Source: an uncultured Collinsella sp. (GTDB lineage Bacteria > Actinomycetota > Coriobacteriia > Coriobacteriales > Coriobacteriaceae). From it: a DNA stretch of 64,000 bases. The DNA is taken from NCBI GenBank assembly GCA_900544095.1, contig UQTV01000002.1:186001-250000 (forward strand), in the 5' to 3' direction. The notes beneath the pieces are model-generated. The model was not told the DNA's origin. It saw nothing but the letters and a program-made list of their open reading frames with translations, and did no database searches. The first letter of the stretch is position 1. The number at the start of each line of letters is the position of its first letter. This document shows, piece after piece, positions 8,309 to 16,107 of this stretch. Position numbers and translations under genes: made by a program.

Positions 8309-8375
8309 AGTTGCGGTGGAATACGGTCTGTTTTGGCCGTTTATGGGCCAGTTTAGTCCGTAATTCACCGCAACT
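8309..8375. repeat. GTTGCGGTG palindromic repeat, copy 1
   Basis: Outer arms AGTTGCGGTGGAAT and ATTCACCGCAACT enclose a variable but partly complementary centre. Related copies are at 61243-61307 and 63011-63077. It lies between yaaA and the aminopeptidase gene, both on the minus strand, and can form one long hairpin. Confidence 0.8.
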
Positions 8376-8388
8376 GATGAAGGGTGGA

Positions 8389-9786
8389 TTAGGCTCGCTC
8401 GATGAAGGCTTTGTAGCCGCGGTAGGCCTCGTAGATATCGGCCTTGTTGGCGACCTCCCACAGGGCGTGCATGGACAGGACGGCAACGCCGGAGTCGATG
8501 ACGTTCATGCCATACTTGGCCATGATGTAGGCGATGGTGCCGCCACCGCCCGCGTTGACGCGACCGAGCTCACAGGTCTGGAAGTCCACGCCGGCCTCGT
8601 CCATGATGTCGCGGACGAGGGCCACGTACTCGGCATCGGCGTCGTTGGAACCGCCCTTGCCGCGGCTGCCCGTGTACTTGTTAAAGCACAGGCCACGACC
8701 CATAAAGGCGGCGTTCTTCGTCTCGAACTTGCCGGCATAGCCCGGGTCGAAACCGGCGGACACGTCGGAGGAGAGCATGCGGCTGCGGGCGAGCGCGCGG
8801 CGCAGGGCCAGCGGGCTATCCTCGCCGGCGAGCGTCATGATCTCGGCGACGGTGTTCTCGAAGAAGCGGCTCGTCATACCGGTGGCACCCACGGAGCCGA
8901 TCTCCTCCTTATCGACGATGAGCGTGATGCTCGTGCGCTCCACGTTGGTGACGTTGATCTGGGCGAGCATGGAGGGGTAGGCACAGACGCGGTCGTCATG
9001 GCCATAGCCCAGAATCATGGAGCGGTCGAGGCCCATGTCGCGGGCGGGGCCGGCGGGCACGACCTCGATCTCGGCGGAGAGGAAGTCCTCCTCCTCGACG
9101 TCGTACTGCTCCTTGAGGATATCCAGGAACATCTGCTTGACGGGCTCCTTGGGGGCGTCCTTGTCGTCCTCATCGAACTTGACGGGGCGGCCGCCCACGA
9201 TCACGTCGAGAATCTCGGCATCGACGGCGTCCTTGGCAGGCTTGGACATCTGCTCGCTCGAGAGGTGGATCAGCAGGTCGGAGATGGTAAAGACCGGGTC
9301 GTCCGCCTTGTCGCCGATATTGATGTCGACGGTGGTACCGTCCTTTTTGCAGATGACGCCCACGAGTGCGAGCGGGGAGGCCACCCAGTGGTAGCTCTTG
9401 ACGCCACCGTAGTAGTGCGTGTCGAGGTAGGCCATGTCGCCGGCCTCGAAGGCGGGGTTCTGCTTAAGGTCTAGGCGCGGCGAGTCCACGTGGGCGCCCA
9501 GGATGTTAAAGCCCTGCTCGAGCGGGGCGTTGCCCAGGTTGACGAGCATGAGGTCCTTGCCGTGATTGGCGGCGTACACCTTGTCGCCTGCCTTGAGCTC
9601 GCGGCCTTCGGCGATCACGGTCTCCAGGTCGACGTATCCCGCCTCCTCGGCCATCTTGATGCCGGTCTTGACGCACAGGCGCTCGGTCTTGTTCTCGCTC
9701 AAAAACTGCTTATAGCCGCGGCAAAGCTCCTCGAGCTCCTCGACTTGCTGTGGCGTGTACTTTTTCCATGCGCAGGGACGCTCCAT
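8389..9786 (-). CDS. M18 family aminopeptidase
   Basis: The 465-residue enzyme has the M18 dinuclear zinc signature: GAHVDSPRLDLK (first His/Asp ligands), DKEEIGS (catalytic Glu with a Glu ligand), SSDVSAGFDPGY (Asp ligand) and a C-terminal SMHALWEV with the last His ligand. M18 enzymes are large cytosolic oligomers that remove N-terminal residues, often acidic ones. The start at 9786 is preceded by AAAGGAG; an in-frame extension of 72 codons upstream has no ribosome site and overlaps the promoter area of polA. It is divergent from polA. Confidence 0.93.
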   Translation of the reverse strand: MERPCAWKKYTPQQVEELEELCRGYKQFLSENKTERLCVKTGIKMAEEAGYVDLETVIAEGRELKAGDKVYAANHGKDLMLVNLGNAPLEQGFNILGAHVDSPRLDLKQNPAFEAGDMAYLDTHYYGGVKSYHWVASPLALVGVICKKDGTTVDINIGDKADDPVFTISDLLIHLSSEQMSKPAKDAVDAEILDVIVGGRPVKFDEDDKDAPKEPVKQMFLDILKEQYDVEEEDFLSAEIEVVPAGPARDMGLDRSMILGYGHDDRVCAYPSMLAQINVTNVERTSITLIVDKEEIGSVGATGMTSRFFENTVAEIMTLAGEDSPLALRRALARSRMLSSDVSAGFDPGYAGKFETKNAAFMGRGLCFNKYTGSRGKGGSNDADAEYVALVRDIMDEAGVDFQTCELGRVNAGGGGTIAYIMAKYGMNVIDSGVAVLSMHALWEVANKADIYEAYRGYKAFIERA

Positions 9787-9952
9787 GACGCAGGCTCCTT
9801 TCGGATCGATCGTGCTGGTTGATGTACCGTGAGCCATCGTATCACGCGCGGGCTCACGGTGGCGGGGGAGCTTTATGTGAGGTGGCCGCGGGGCGGGGAG
9901 CGTGTAAACTGGAGTGAGCAAACCGTGCCCAGCCCAAAGCGAGGTATTTAAT

Positions 9953-12700
9953 ATGTCTGACAAGCGCCGCACTTTTGCCGTTATCGACGGCAACTCGCTC
10001 ATGCACCGCGCCTTTCACGCCGTGCCGCCGACCATGAACGCGCCGGACGGTCGCCCCACCAACGCGATCTTTGGCTTTCTGAACATGTTTCTTAAGATGA
10101 TCGATGCCTTTAACCCCGACGGTGTGGTCGTGGCGTTTGACAAGGGTAAGCCGCGCGTGCGCATGGAGATGCTGCCGCAGTATAAGGCGCAACGCCCGCC
10201 CATGGACCCCGATCTGCATGCGCAGTTCCCTATGATTAAGGAGCTGCTCACCGCGCTCAACGTGCCGATTCTGCAGTCCGAGGGCTGGGAAGGCGACGAT
10301 ATCCTGGGTACTATGGCGCGCCTGGGCGAGCAGGCCGGCTGTGACATGCTGCTGGTGACCGGTGATCGCGACATGTATCAGCTTGTTACCGAGCACGTCA
10401 ACGTGGTCTCGACCCGTAAGGGCCTGTCCGACGTTGCGATTATGACGCCCGAGAGCGTGGATGACTTGTATCACGGCATTACGCCGGCGCTCGTGCCCGA
10501 CTTTTATGGTCTGAAGGGCGACGCGTCCGACAACATCCCCGGCGTGCCGGGCATCGGTCCCAAAAAGGCGAGTGCGCTCATCGCACAGTACGGCAGCTTG
10601 GACGAGGTCATCGCGCATGCCGACGAGGTCAAGGGCAAGATGGGTGAAAACCTGCGTGCACACATCGACGACGCGCTGCTGAGCCGTAAGGTGGCGACCA
10701 TCCGCACCGATGCGCCCGTTGAGCTCGATTTTGAGGCGACGTCCTTCCCGGCGTTTTCTGCCGATGAGGTTTCCGCGGCGCTGGGTACGCTTGGTATCAC
10801 CGCCATGCAGAACCGTTTCTTGGCGCTGATCGGCGGCGAGGGCGGGGCTGCTGCCTCCAGTGTGTTTGAGATACCTGCTATGGTTCGCGCAGCCGCCGGC
10901 GATGCCGACGCGCTTGGTGCCGTTGCGGCTGAGGTCTCCCGCGCGATTGATGCCGGCGAGTGGGTCGCCGCCGTGGTGGACGACGACAAGGAAGAGGGCG
11001 CGCTCTTTGGGCTGACGCGCACGCTGTGGTTGGCGACGTCCAAGGGCCTGTTCGCGCTCGAGGAGGGCGACAGCTGTGCGGCGGCTGAGGTTGAGGGCTT
11101 CAACTTCGCTCACGGTGTGATCGCCGGCGTGCTTGCGCGCCTGTTTATGGAGGGCCGCGTGGCGAGCCCGGATACGAAAGCGCTGCTGCACGAGCTTTCG
11201 CCCATCGATTCTTCTGAGCCCGAGCTCATGGATCCGCTCGCTGCCGATTCCACGCGTATCTTCGATACCGTGGTCGCTGCCTATCTGCTGGATTCCGATC
11301 GCTCCGAGTTCGATGAGGCATATCTGGCCGATACCTATCTGCAGATGGCGTTGCCTGCGGCGCGCGGTGCAGAGGGTGCTGGTGAGGACGCTCCGGCGCC
11401 TGCCGCTCGTACTGCGGCTCTGACGCTGGCGCTCGTGGCGCCGTTGCGCGAGTGCATGGCCCGTGAGAACGCCGCCAACGTGTTCGATGGCATCGAGATG
11501 CCGCTCGTTCCGGTACTTGCCAAGATGGAGCGCGCGGGCATGCTCGTGGACCCCGACCGCCTGCACAGTCTGTCCGAGGGTCTGGCGACCCAGATCACCG
11601 AGGTCGAACGAAGCATTCGCGACCTTGCCGGTGACGAGACCTTTAACATCGGCAGCCCCATGCAACTTTCGCATGTGCTCTTTGATGTGATGGGCCTTCC
11701 GACCAAGGGTCTCAAAAAGACCAAGCGCGGTTACTATTCGACCAATGCCAAGGTACTGAGTGATCTTGCCCGTGACCACGAGATTGTTCGTTTGATCTTA
11801 GACTGGCGCGAGAAGTCCAAGATCAAGTCAACCTATCTGGACACGTTGGGCCCGCTGCGCCGCGGTGACGGTCGTGTGCACACCACGTACAACCAGACCA
11901 TCACCGCGACGGGGCGTCTGTCTTCGAGCGACCCTAATCTGCAAAACATTCCGACGCGCTCGGAGCTGGGGCGTACCGTCAAGACGGCGTTTTCGGCAGG
12001 CGAGGGAAGCGTCTTTTTGGCGGTGGACTACTCGCAGATCGAGCTGCGTCTGCTGGCACATCTCTCGGGTGACGAGCACTTGGTGCGCGCCTTTAACGAG
12101 GGCGAGGACTTCCATGCCGAGACGGCGGCGCGCGTGTTTGGTGTGCCGGTGTCCGAGGTAACGCCCGACCTGCGCAGTCGCGCCAAGGCCGTGAACTTTG
12201 GCATCGTGTATGGCCAGCAGGCCTACGGCCTGTCGCAGTCGCTGCATATCTCGATGGCCGAGGCGCGCGACATGATCGACCGCTACTACGAGGCCTACCC
12301 GGGCGTGCGTACGTTCCTCGACAACGTGGTGGCGCGCGCCAAGCAGACGGGCTACGCCGAGACCATGTATGGCCGCAGACGCCATATTCCCGAGCTCAAG
12401 GCCAAAAACCCGCAACTCCGCGGCTTTGGCGAGCGCACGGCCATGAACCATCCCATGCAGGGCACCGCAGCAGACATCATCAAGATCGCCATGGCCCGCG
12501 TAAGCCGTCGCCTGGAAGAAGAAGGCTTTGCCGCCCACATGATCCTGCAGGTACACGACGAACTGGACTTTGAGTGCCCCGTCGACGAAGTCGAGCGCCT
12601 CACCGCCATGGTCCGCGACGTCATGGAGCACGTAGTAGACCTACGCGTACCCCTCATCGCCGAAGCCAGCACCGGCATAACCTGGGCCGACGCCAAATAG
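9953..12700 (+). CDS. polA: DNA polymerase I
   Basis: The 915-residue protein has three parts. An N-terminal 5'-nuclease domain (about 1-290) shows VIDGNSLMHRAF, LVTGDRDMYQLV and the helix-3-turn block GDASDNIPGVPGIG. A middle domain (about 300-530) looks like a degenerate 3'-5' exonuclease: I find no clear Asp-x-Glu exo I motif, although IFDTVVAAYLLDS resembles exo II. The polymerase domain (about 540-915) has motif A VDYSQIELRL, the O-helix RSRAKAVNFGIVYG and motif C VHDELDFE. The ATG follows GAGGT. It acts in Okazaki-fragment maturation and repair. A terminator follows. The last ~60 codons use GAA and C-ending codons more than the body does. Confidence 0.97.
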   Translation: MSDKRRTFAVIDGNSLMHRAFHAVPPTMNAPDGRPTNAIFGFLNMFLKMIDAFNPDGVVVAFDKGKPRVRMEMLPQYKAQRPPMDPDLHAQFPMIKELLTALNVPILQSEGWEGDDILGTMARLGEQAGCDMLLVTGDRDMYQLVTEHVNVVSTRKGLSDVAIMTPESVDDLYHGITPALVPDFYGLKGDASDNIPGVPGIGPKKASALIAQYGSLDEVIAHADEVKGKMGENLRAHIDDALLSRKVATIRTDAPVELDFEATSFPAFSADEVSAALGTLGITAMQNRFLALIGGEGGAAASSVFEIPAMVRAAAGDADALGAVAAEVSRAIDAGEWVAAVVDDDKEEGALFGLTRTLWLATSKGLFALEEGDSCAAAEVEGFNFAHGVIAGVLARLFMEGRVASPDTKALLHELSPIDSSEPELMDPLAADSTRIFDTVVAAYLLDSDRSEFDEAYLADTYLQMALPAARGAEGAGEDAPAPAARTAALTLALVAPLRECMARENAANVFDGIEMPLVPVLAKMERAGMLVDPDRLHSLSEGLATQITEVERSIRDLAGDETFNIGSPMQLSHVLFDVMGLPTKGLKKTKRGYYSTNAKVLSDLARDHEIVRLILDWREKSKIKSTYLDTLGPLRRGDGRVHTTYNQTITATGRLSSSDPNLQNIPTRSELGRTVKTAFSAGEGSVFLAVDYSQIELRLLAHLSGDEHLVRAFNEGEDFHAETAARVFGVPVSEVTPDLRSRAKAVNFGIVYGQQAYGLSQSLHISMAEARDMIDRYYEAYPGVRTFLDNVVARAKQTGYAETMYGRRRHIPELKAKNPQLRGFGERTAMNHPMQGTAADIIKIAMARVSRRLEEEGFAAHMILQVHDELDFECPVDEVERLTAMVRDVMEHVVDLRVPLIAEASTGITWADAK

Positions 12701-12734
12701 GGAAGCAACCACAGTTCCAAAGTAACCAAAAACA

Positions 12735-12768
12735 GAAGGACGCCCCTTATCAACAAGGAGCGTCCTTC
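12735..12768 (+). terminator. Terminator after polA
   Basis: GAAGGACGC and GCGTCCTTC form a nine-pair stem with an inner CTT/AAG pairing. The T run is weak (GTTC), so termination strength is uncertain. Confidence 0.6.
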
Positions 12769-12836
12769 GTTCAATTAAATTCAGCCAAAGTATCTAGGCG
12801 CCAAGACGCCATCCAGGCGGCAAGCAAGTCACCGCA

Positions 12837-12965
12837 GGACCTGGCCGGGCGAGGCGGGTAAGTTTTCGTAGATTCCGCACGAGCCGGAAAGCACTTAATG
12901 TGCTTTCCGAGCGAGCCCAGGACCCGACCGAACGAAAAACTTACCCGCCTCGCCCGGCCAGGTCC
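12837..12965. repeat. Structured repeat with variable arms (TTCCGCACGAGCC core), copy 1
   Basis: Perfectly complementary 26-base arms (12837-12862 and 12940-12965) enclose a core shared with 56806-56920: TTTTCGTAGATTCCGCACG, then a hairpin, then GAGCGAGCC and CGAAAA. The core hairpins differ between copies but stay paired (GGAAAGCAC/GTGCTTTCC here). The arms are unrelated to those of the other copy. Beyond the arms, GACGCCATC-GGCGGC at 12805-12821 mirrors the last codons of the HAD gene on the other side. Confidence 0.85.
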
Positions 12966-12976
12966 GACGAGCAACG

Positions 12977-13804
12977 TTAACGAGCCGCCAAGATGGCGTC
13001 GATGAGCGTCAGTACGCCTCCGTCGTTGTTGCTCGGAATGCGCCACTTGGCATGCGCGTTCATGTGCTCCTCGGCGTTGTCCACGATAAAGCTGTGACCG
13101 ACGCGCTCCAGCATGGGGATGTCGTTGTACGTATCGCCCACGGCGGCGGCGTCGGCAATATCGATGCCCAGGTGTTCGCACAGGTGCGCGACGCCGGCGC
13201 CCTTGTCGACGCCCAGGTTCATAAAGTCGATCCACTCGCGCCCGGCGTTGGTGACGTAGAGCTTGTCCGAGAACTCGGGACTATAGGTCTCGCGGAAAGC
13301 GGGCTCGGCGTCGTAGCCGGGGAAGAAGACCGAAATCTTGTTGGACTCGAAATCAATGCCATCAAAGCTGTCGACGTAGTTGATTGTGTTGTAGTAGACG
13401 CTGATCTCGTCGTGGTATTGATGGTCGCGGGCAAGCACGTAGAACTCGTCGAAGCAGCAAAGGACGGGGACAGCGCGCGGATCCTCCGAGGCACGGCTCA
13501 AGACCTGCTGATACAGCTCCACGTCAATAGTGCTCTTATAGATATAGCTGCCGCGATAGATCACGCACGCTCCGTTGTCGGGACAAAAGGCGAGGCGGTT
13601 CTTGACGCCCTCGAACATCTCCTCGAGCTTGGGGGCGGGACGTCCGCTGGCGGGGCAGAATACGATGTCGGCGTCGGCGAGCTTGTCTAGGCGCTCATCA
13701 AGACCCTGGGGCAGCACGCGCTCGTCGGTCAGCAGCGTCTTGTCCATGTCGACGGCGAGAATCTTAATGTTTCCGATATTGGCGTCCGATTCGTAAGTTT
13801 GCAT
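12977..13804 (-). CDS. Cof-type HAD-superfamily phosphatase
   Basis: The 275-residue protein has HAD motif I DMDKTLL (nucleophile Asp19, acid Asp21), motif II in CPASGRP, and motif IV GDTYNDIPML near residue 232, with a large cap between them as in the Cof/YidA group. Such enzymes dephosphorylate sugar phosphates, nucleotides or pyridoxal phosphate; the substrate cannot be assigned. Its start has a GAAAGG-type site (13813-13818 region). It converges on polA, with a structured repeat in between, and its last codons appear mirrored in the repeat flank. Confidence 0.9.
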   Translation of the reverse strand: MQTYESDANIGNIKILAVDMDKTLLTDERVLPQGLDERLDKLADADIVFCPASGRPAPKLEEMFEGVKNRLAFCPDNGACVIYRGSYIYKSTIDVELYQQVLSRASEDPRAVPVLCCFDEFYVLARDHQYHDEISVYYNTINYVDSFDGIDFESNKISVFFPGYDAEPAFRETYSPEFSDKLYVTNAGREWIDFMNLGVDKGAGVAHLCEHLGIDIADAAAVGDTYNDIPMLERVGHSFIVDNAEEHMNAHAKWRIPSNNDGGVLTLIDAILAAR

Positions 13805-13947
13805 AAAAGCGAGCCTTTCGTTTCGAGATTGTTTCAGACGTTATAGCCATCAATTCGTAGTCGGGCGTATTTTCGCAGGAACGGAGCGTATTTGCACCAC
13901 GCTTCACAAAGTAATGAAAAAACTTTTCAGAAATTTGAATTTGTCGC

Positions 13948-13975
13948 TTGTGCTGCGGGCACTTTAGCGTAATAT
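13948..13975 (+). promoter_or_regulatory. Possible promoter for the argG leader
   Basis: TTGTGC (13948-13953) and TAATAT (13970-13975) are separated by 16 bases. This places transcription start near 13982, about 95 bases before the leader-peptide ATG. The -35 match is weak. Confidence 0.35.
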
Positions 13976-14078
13976 AGCGACCATCGAAAACGGAGACGGA
14001 AAAACAACCGCTTACCGAGGAAAAGGTACCGTTTACGATATTAGAATTGCGCCCGGCGATAGGTGAAAGGAGAGGCAG

Positions 14079-14153
14079 ATGCAGTTCGTAACGATCATCA
14101 CCACTGCAGACAATGCCATCCGACGCCAGCGCGCAATTTCCCGACGACGATAA
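14079..14153 (+). CDS. Arginine-rich leader peptide upstream of argG (24 aa)
   Basis: A 24-codon frame starts at an ATG six bases after AAAGGAGAGG, one of the strongest ribosome sites in the window. Its second half reads AIRRQRAISRRR and then stops, so six of 24 residues are Arg; four of the six codons are CGA, a codon that appears uncommon in neighbouring genes, and three CGA codons immediately precede the stop. The mRNA at and after these codons can form alternative helices. The position, 205 bases before argG, is what is expected of a ribosome-mediated attenuation leader sensing charged tRNA-Arg. The peptide itself probably has no function of its own. Confidence 0.65.
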   Translation: MQFVTIITTADNAIRRQRAISRRR

Positions 14154-14225
14154 CAATCGTCTCTGTCCGCATGGGGCGAATTGCCTCAACAGAGTCATTT
14201 TGAGGTCGTTGGGTTTTAGCACGAC
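14140..14225 (+). promoter_or_regulatory. Candidate attenuator with mutually exclusive helices
   Basis: Four segments compete. CCCGACGAC (14140-14148, inside the last Arg codons) can pair with GTCGTTGGG (14205-14213), nine pairs with one wobble, followed by TTTT. GACGAT (14146-14151) can instead pair with ATCGTC (14156-14161). GTCGT (14205-14209) can pair with ACGAC (14221-14225). CCTCAA and TTGAGG (14184-14189, 14200-14205) form a further stem. A ribosome stalled at the CGA codons would mask the first segment. No textbook terminator with a long T run is visible. Confidence 0.45.
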
Positions 14226-14358
14226 ATTGCTGCATGTTTCTAGGGCATGTATGTGCTGATTTTTGCTATTTAACCTGATATTGCACGGTATATGACCTTG
14301 AAATGACTTGCAACTGACCGATGTTCTAACTAGCTACCAAGGGCGAAAGGAAACAGCC

Positions 14359-15585
14359 ATGAGCAAGGAAAAAGTCGTTCTCGCATATTCCGGTGGTCTT
14401 GATACATCCGTATGTGTCAAGTGGCTCCAGGACGAGAAGAATCTCGATGTCGTTTGTGTCTGCGGCAACGTGGGCCAGGAAGAGACCGGACTGGATGCCA
14501 AGAAGCAGAAGGCGCTCGACCTGGGCGTTCTCGATTGCCAGGTGCTCGACCTGCGCGACGAGTTCTCCGATGAGTTCCTGACCAAAGCCATTGCAGCAAA
14601 CTCCATGTACGAGAACAAGTATCCGCTGCTCTCCGCCCTGTCTCGCCCGCTGCTTGCCAAGAAGCTTGTTGAGGTCGCCCACGAGTTTGGCGCGACCTAC
14701 GTCGCCCACGGCTGCACCGGCAAGGGTAACGACCAGGTCCGTTTTGAGGCCGCCGTCAAGGCCCTCGACCCCGAGCTCAAGGTTATCGCCCCGGTTCGCG
14801 AGTGGGACCTGAAGTGTCGCCCCGACGAGGTCGCCTATGCCCACGCCCACAACGTGCCGGTTCCCGAGGGTGCCAACGACAACCCCTACTCCATCGACGA
14901 CAACCTGTGGGGTCGTGCCATTGAGTGCGGTCACCTGGAGGATCCCTGGAATGAGCCGCTCGACGACGCTTGGGTTATGACCAAGAATCCCGAGGACACC
15001 CCGGACACCCCGACCTACACCGAGATTGAGTTTGAGGCCGGCAAGCCCGTCGCCGTCGACGGCAAGAAGATGAAGCTCTCTGAGATCGTCATCGCCCTCA
15101 ACAAGATCTCCGGCGACAATGGCTTTGGCCGTCTCGATCTGGTCGAGGATCGCCTGGTGGGCCTTAAGAGCCGCGAGTGCTACGAGGTTCCCGGCGCCCT
15201 GACGCTCATCACCGCCCACAAGGCGCTCGAGGACATCTGCGTCGAGGGCGACCTGCTCAAGACCAAGATCAAGCTCGAGCAGGATTGGGCCACCGCCGTG
15301 TACAACGGCCAGTGGTACAGCCCGCTCAAGAACGCGCTCGATGCCTTTATGGCCGACACGCAAAAGTTCGTGACCGGCACTGTCCGTCTGAAGTTCTTTA
15401 AGGGCAACTGCCATGTCGTCGGCCGCAAGAGCCCCTTCAGCCTCTACGACTACGGTCTGGCTACCTACGACCGCGACACCACGTTTGACGAGAAGGCCAG
15501 CGCCGGCTTTATCGAGATCGATACGCTGTCGCTCAAGACGTGGGCAAAGGTCCAGGGCCCCAGCTCTGCTGCTGCCCAGGCCTAG
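14359..15585 (+). CDS. argG: Argininosuccinate synthase
   Basis: The 408-residue ATP-dependent ligase joins citrulline and aspartate in arginine synthesis. It starts KVVLAYSGGLDTS, the PP-loop that binds ATP, and contains THGCTGKGNDQVRFE-like text (VAHGCTGKGNDQVRFE), the substrate-binding block, and EGALTLITAH-type downstream sequence (PGALTLITAHKALE). Length matches the family. The ATG follows GAAAGGAAA. It is preceded by a long leader with an Arg-rich peptide and followed by a terminator, a small frame and then argH, which performs the next step. Confidence 0.97.
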   Translation: MSKEKVVLAYSGGLDTSVCVKWLQDEKNLDVVCVCGNVGQEETGLDAKKQKALDLGVLDCQVLDLRDEFSDEFLTKAIAANSMYENKYPLLSALSRPLLAKKLVEVAHEFGATYVAHGCTGKGNDQVRFEAAVKALDPELKVIAPVREWDLKCRPDEVAYAHAHNVPVPEGANDNPYSIDDNLWGRAIECGHLEDPWNEPLDDAWVMTKNPEDTPDTPTYTEIEFEAGKPVAVDGKKMKLSEIVIALNKISGDNGFGRLDLVEDRLVGLKSRECYEVPGALTLITAHKALEDICVEGDLLKTKIKLEQDWATAVYNGQWYSPLKNALDAFMADTQKFVTGTVRLKFFKGNCHVVGRKSPFSLYDYGLATYDRDTTFDEKASAGFIEIDTLSLKTWAKVQGPSSAAAQA

Positions 15586-15738
15586 CGCCTCCTTCCCTTG
15601 GTATCCGCGCGGCCCATCCGCGTGATACATAACGGGCGCACGGGGTCCCTACCTTTCGTTATGCTTGCTGACACTTCTTAACATCGGTGGCCCCTACGTT
15701 CCGCCCGCATATATGATGCCGCGTCTGCGGCTGAGTCC

Positions 15739-15772
15739 GAGCCCCGCCGGGGTTGTCCGGCGGGGCTCCTTC
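15739..15772 (+). terminator. Terminator after argG
   Basis: GAGCCCCGCCGG and CCGGCGGGGCTC form a 12-pair stem with a GGTTGT loop, followed by CCTTCTAT. It is strong in stem, weak in T run. Confidence 0.65.
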
Positions 15773-15818
15773 TATCAATTTGGCGGCTCTGTGCCTATAT
15801 ATATGAGGAGTATCCATT

Positions 15819-15989
15819 ATGTTCAATGCTATCGCGCATGCTTTGCTTGCCCTCGCGCCCGAGTTCGATGCTGTAAGGGTCGAGGACGTTCCTATGAGCC
15901 TGAAGTCCTGGATCGATGGTTCGCAGGGCAACATCCGGAGGGAGACGTTGGGCGCCAAGTGCATGGTGCGTCACTTCTTTGCAAATTAG
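15819..15989 (+). CDS. Small putative protein, 56 aa, between argG and argH
   Basis: A 56-codon frame starts at an ATG eight bases after GAGGAG. It begins MFNAIAHALLALAPEF, a short amphipathic or hydrophobic stretch, and ends KCMVRHFFAN. I recognise no family. The frame follows the argG terminator and precedes argH by 118 bases. The good ribosome site favours translation, but with no homologue in view it could be chance. Confidence 0.4.
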   Translation: MFNAIAHALLALAPEFDAVRVEDVPMSLKSWIDGSQGNIRRETLGAKCMVRHFFAN

Positions 15990-16107
15990 CCACATGGCCC
16001 CGCGCGCGGCAGGGAGTGTGTAAAACTAGCGGTTGATAAATCGCTTTAGCGACAGGGCACATTGCTTTGGACGCTTGTTTTGGTATTTGGAGAAAGGAGA
16101 CGGTTCC

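Noticed and set aside
13764..14222. Minus-strand 152-codon frame upstream of the HAD gene
   Set aside because: It overlaps the HAD start and the argG leader, lacks a ribosome site and has unbiased composition.
15665..16036. Plus-strand 123-codon frame after argG
   Set aside because: It runs through the argG terminator without a ribosome site; the 56-codon frame in another phase has a good site instead.
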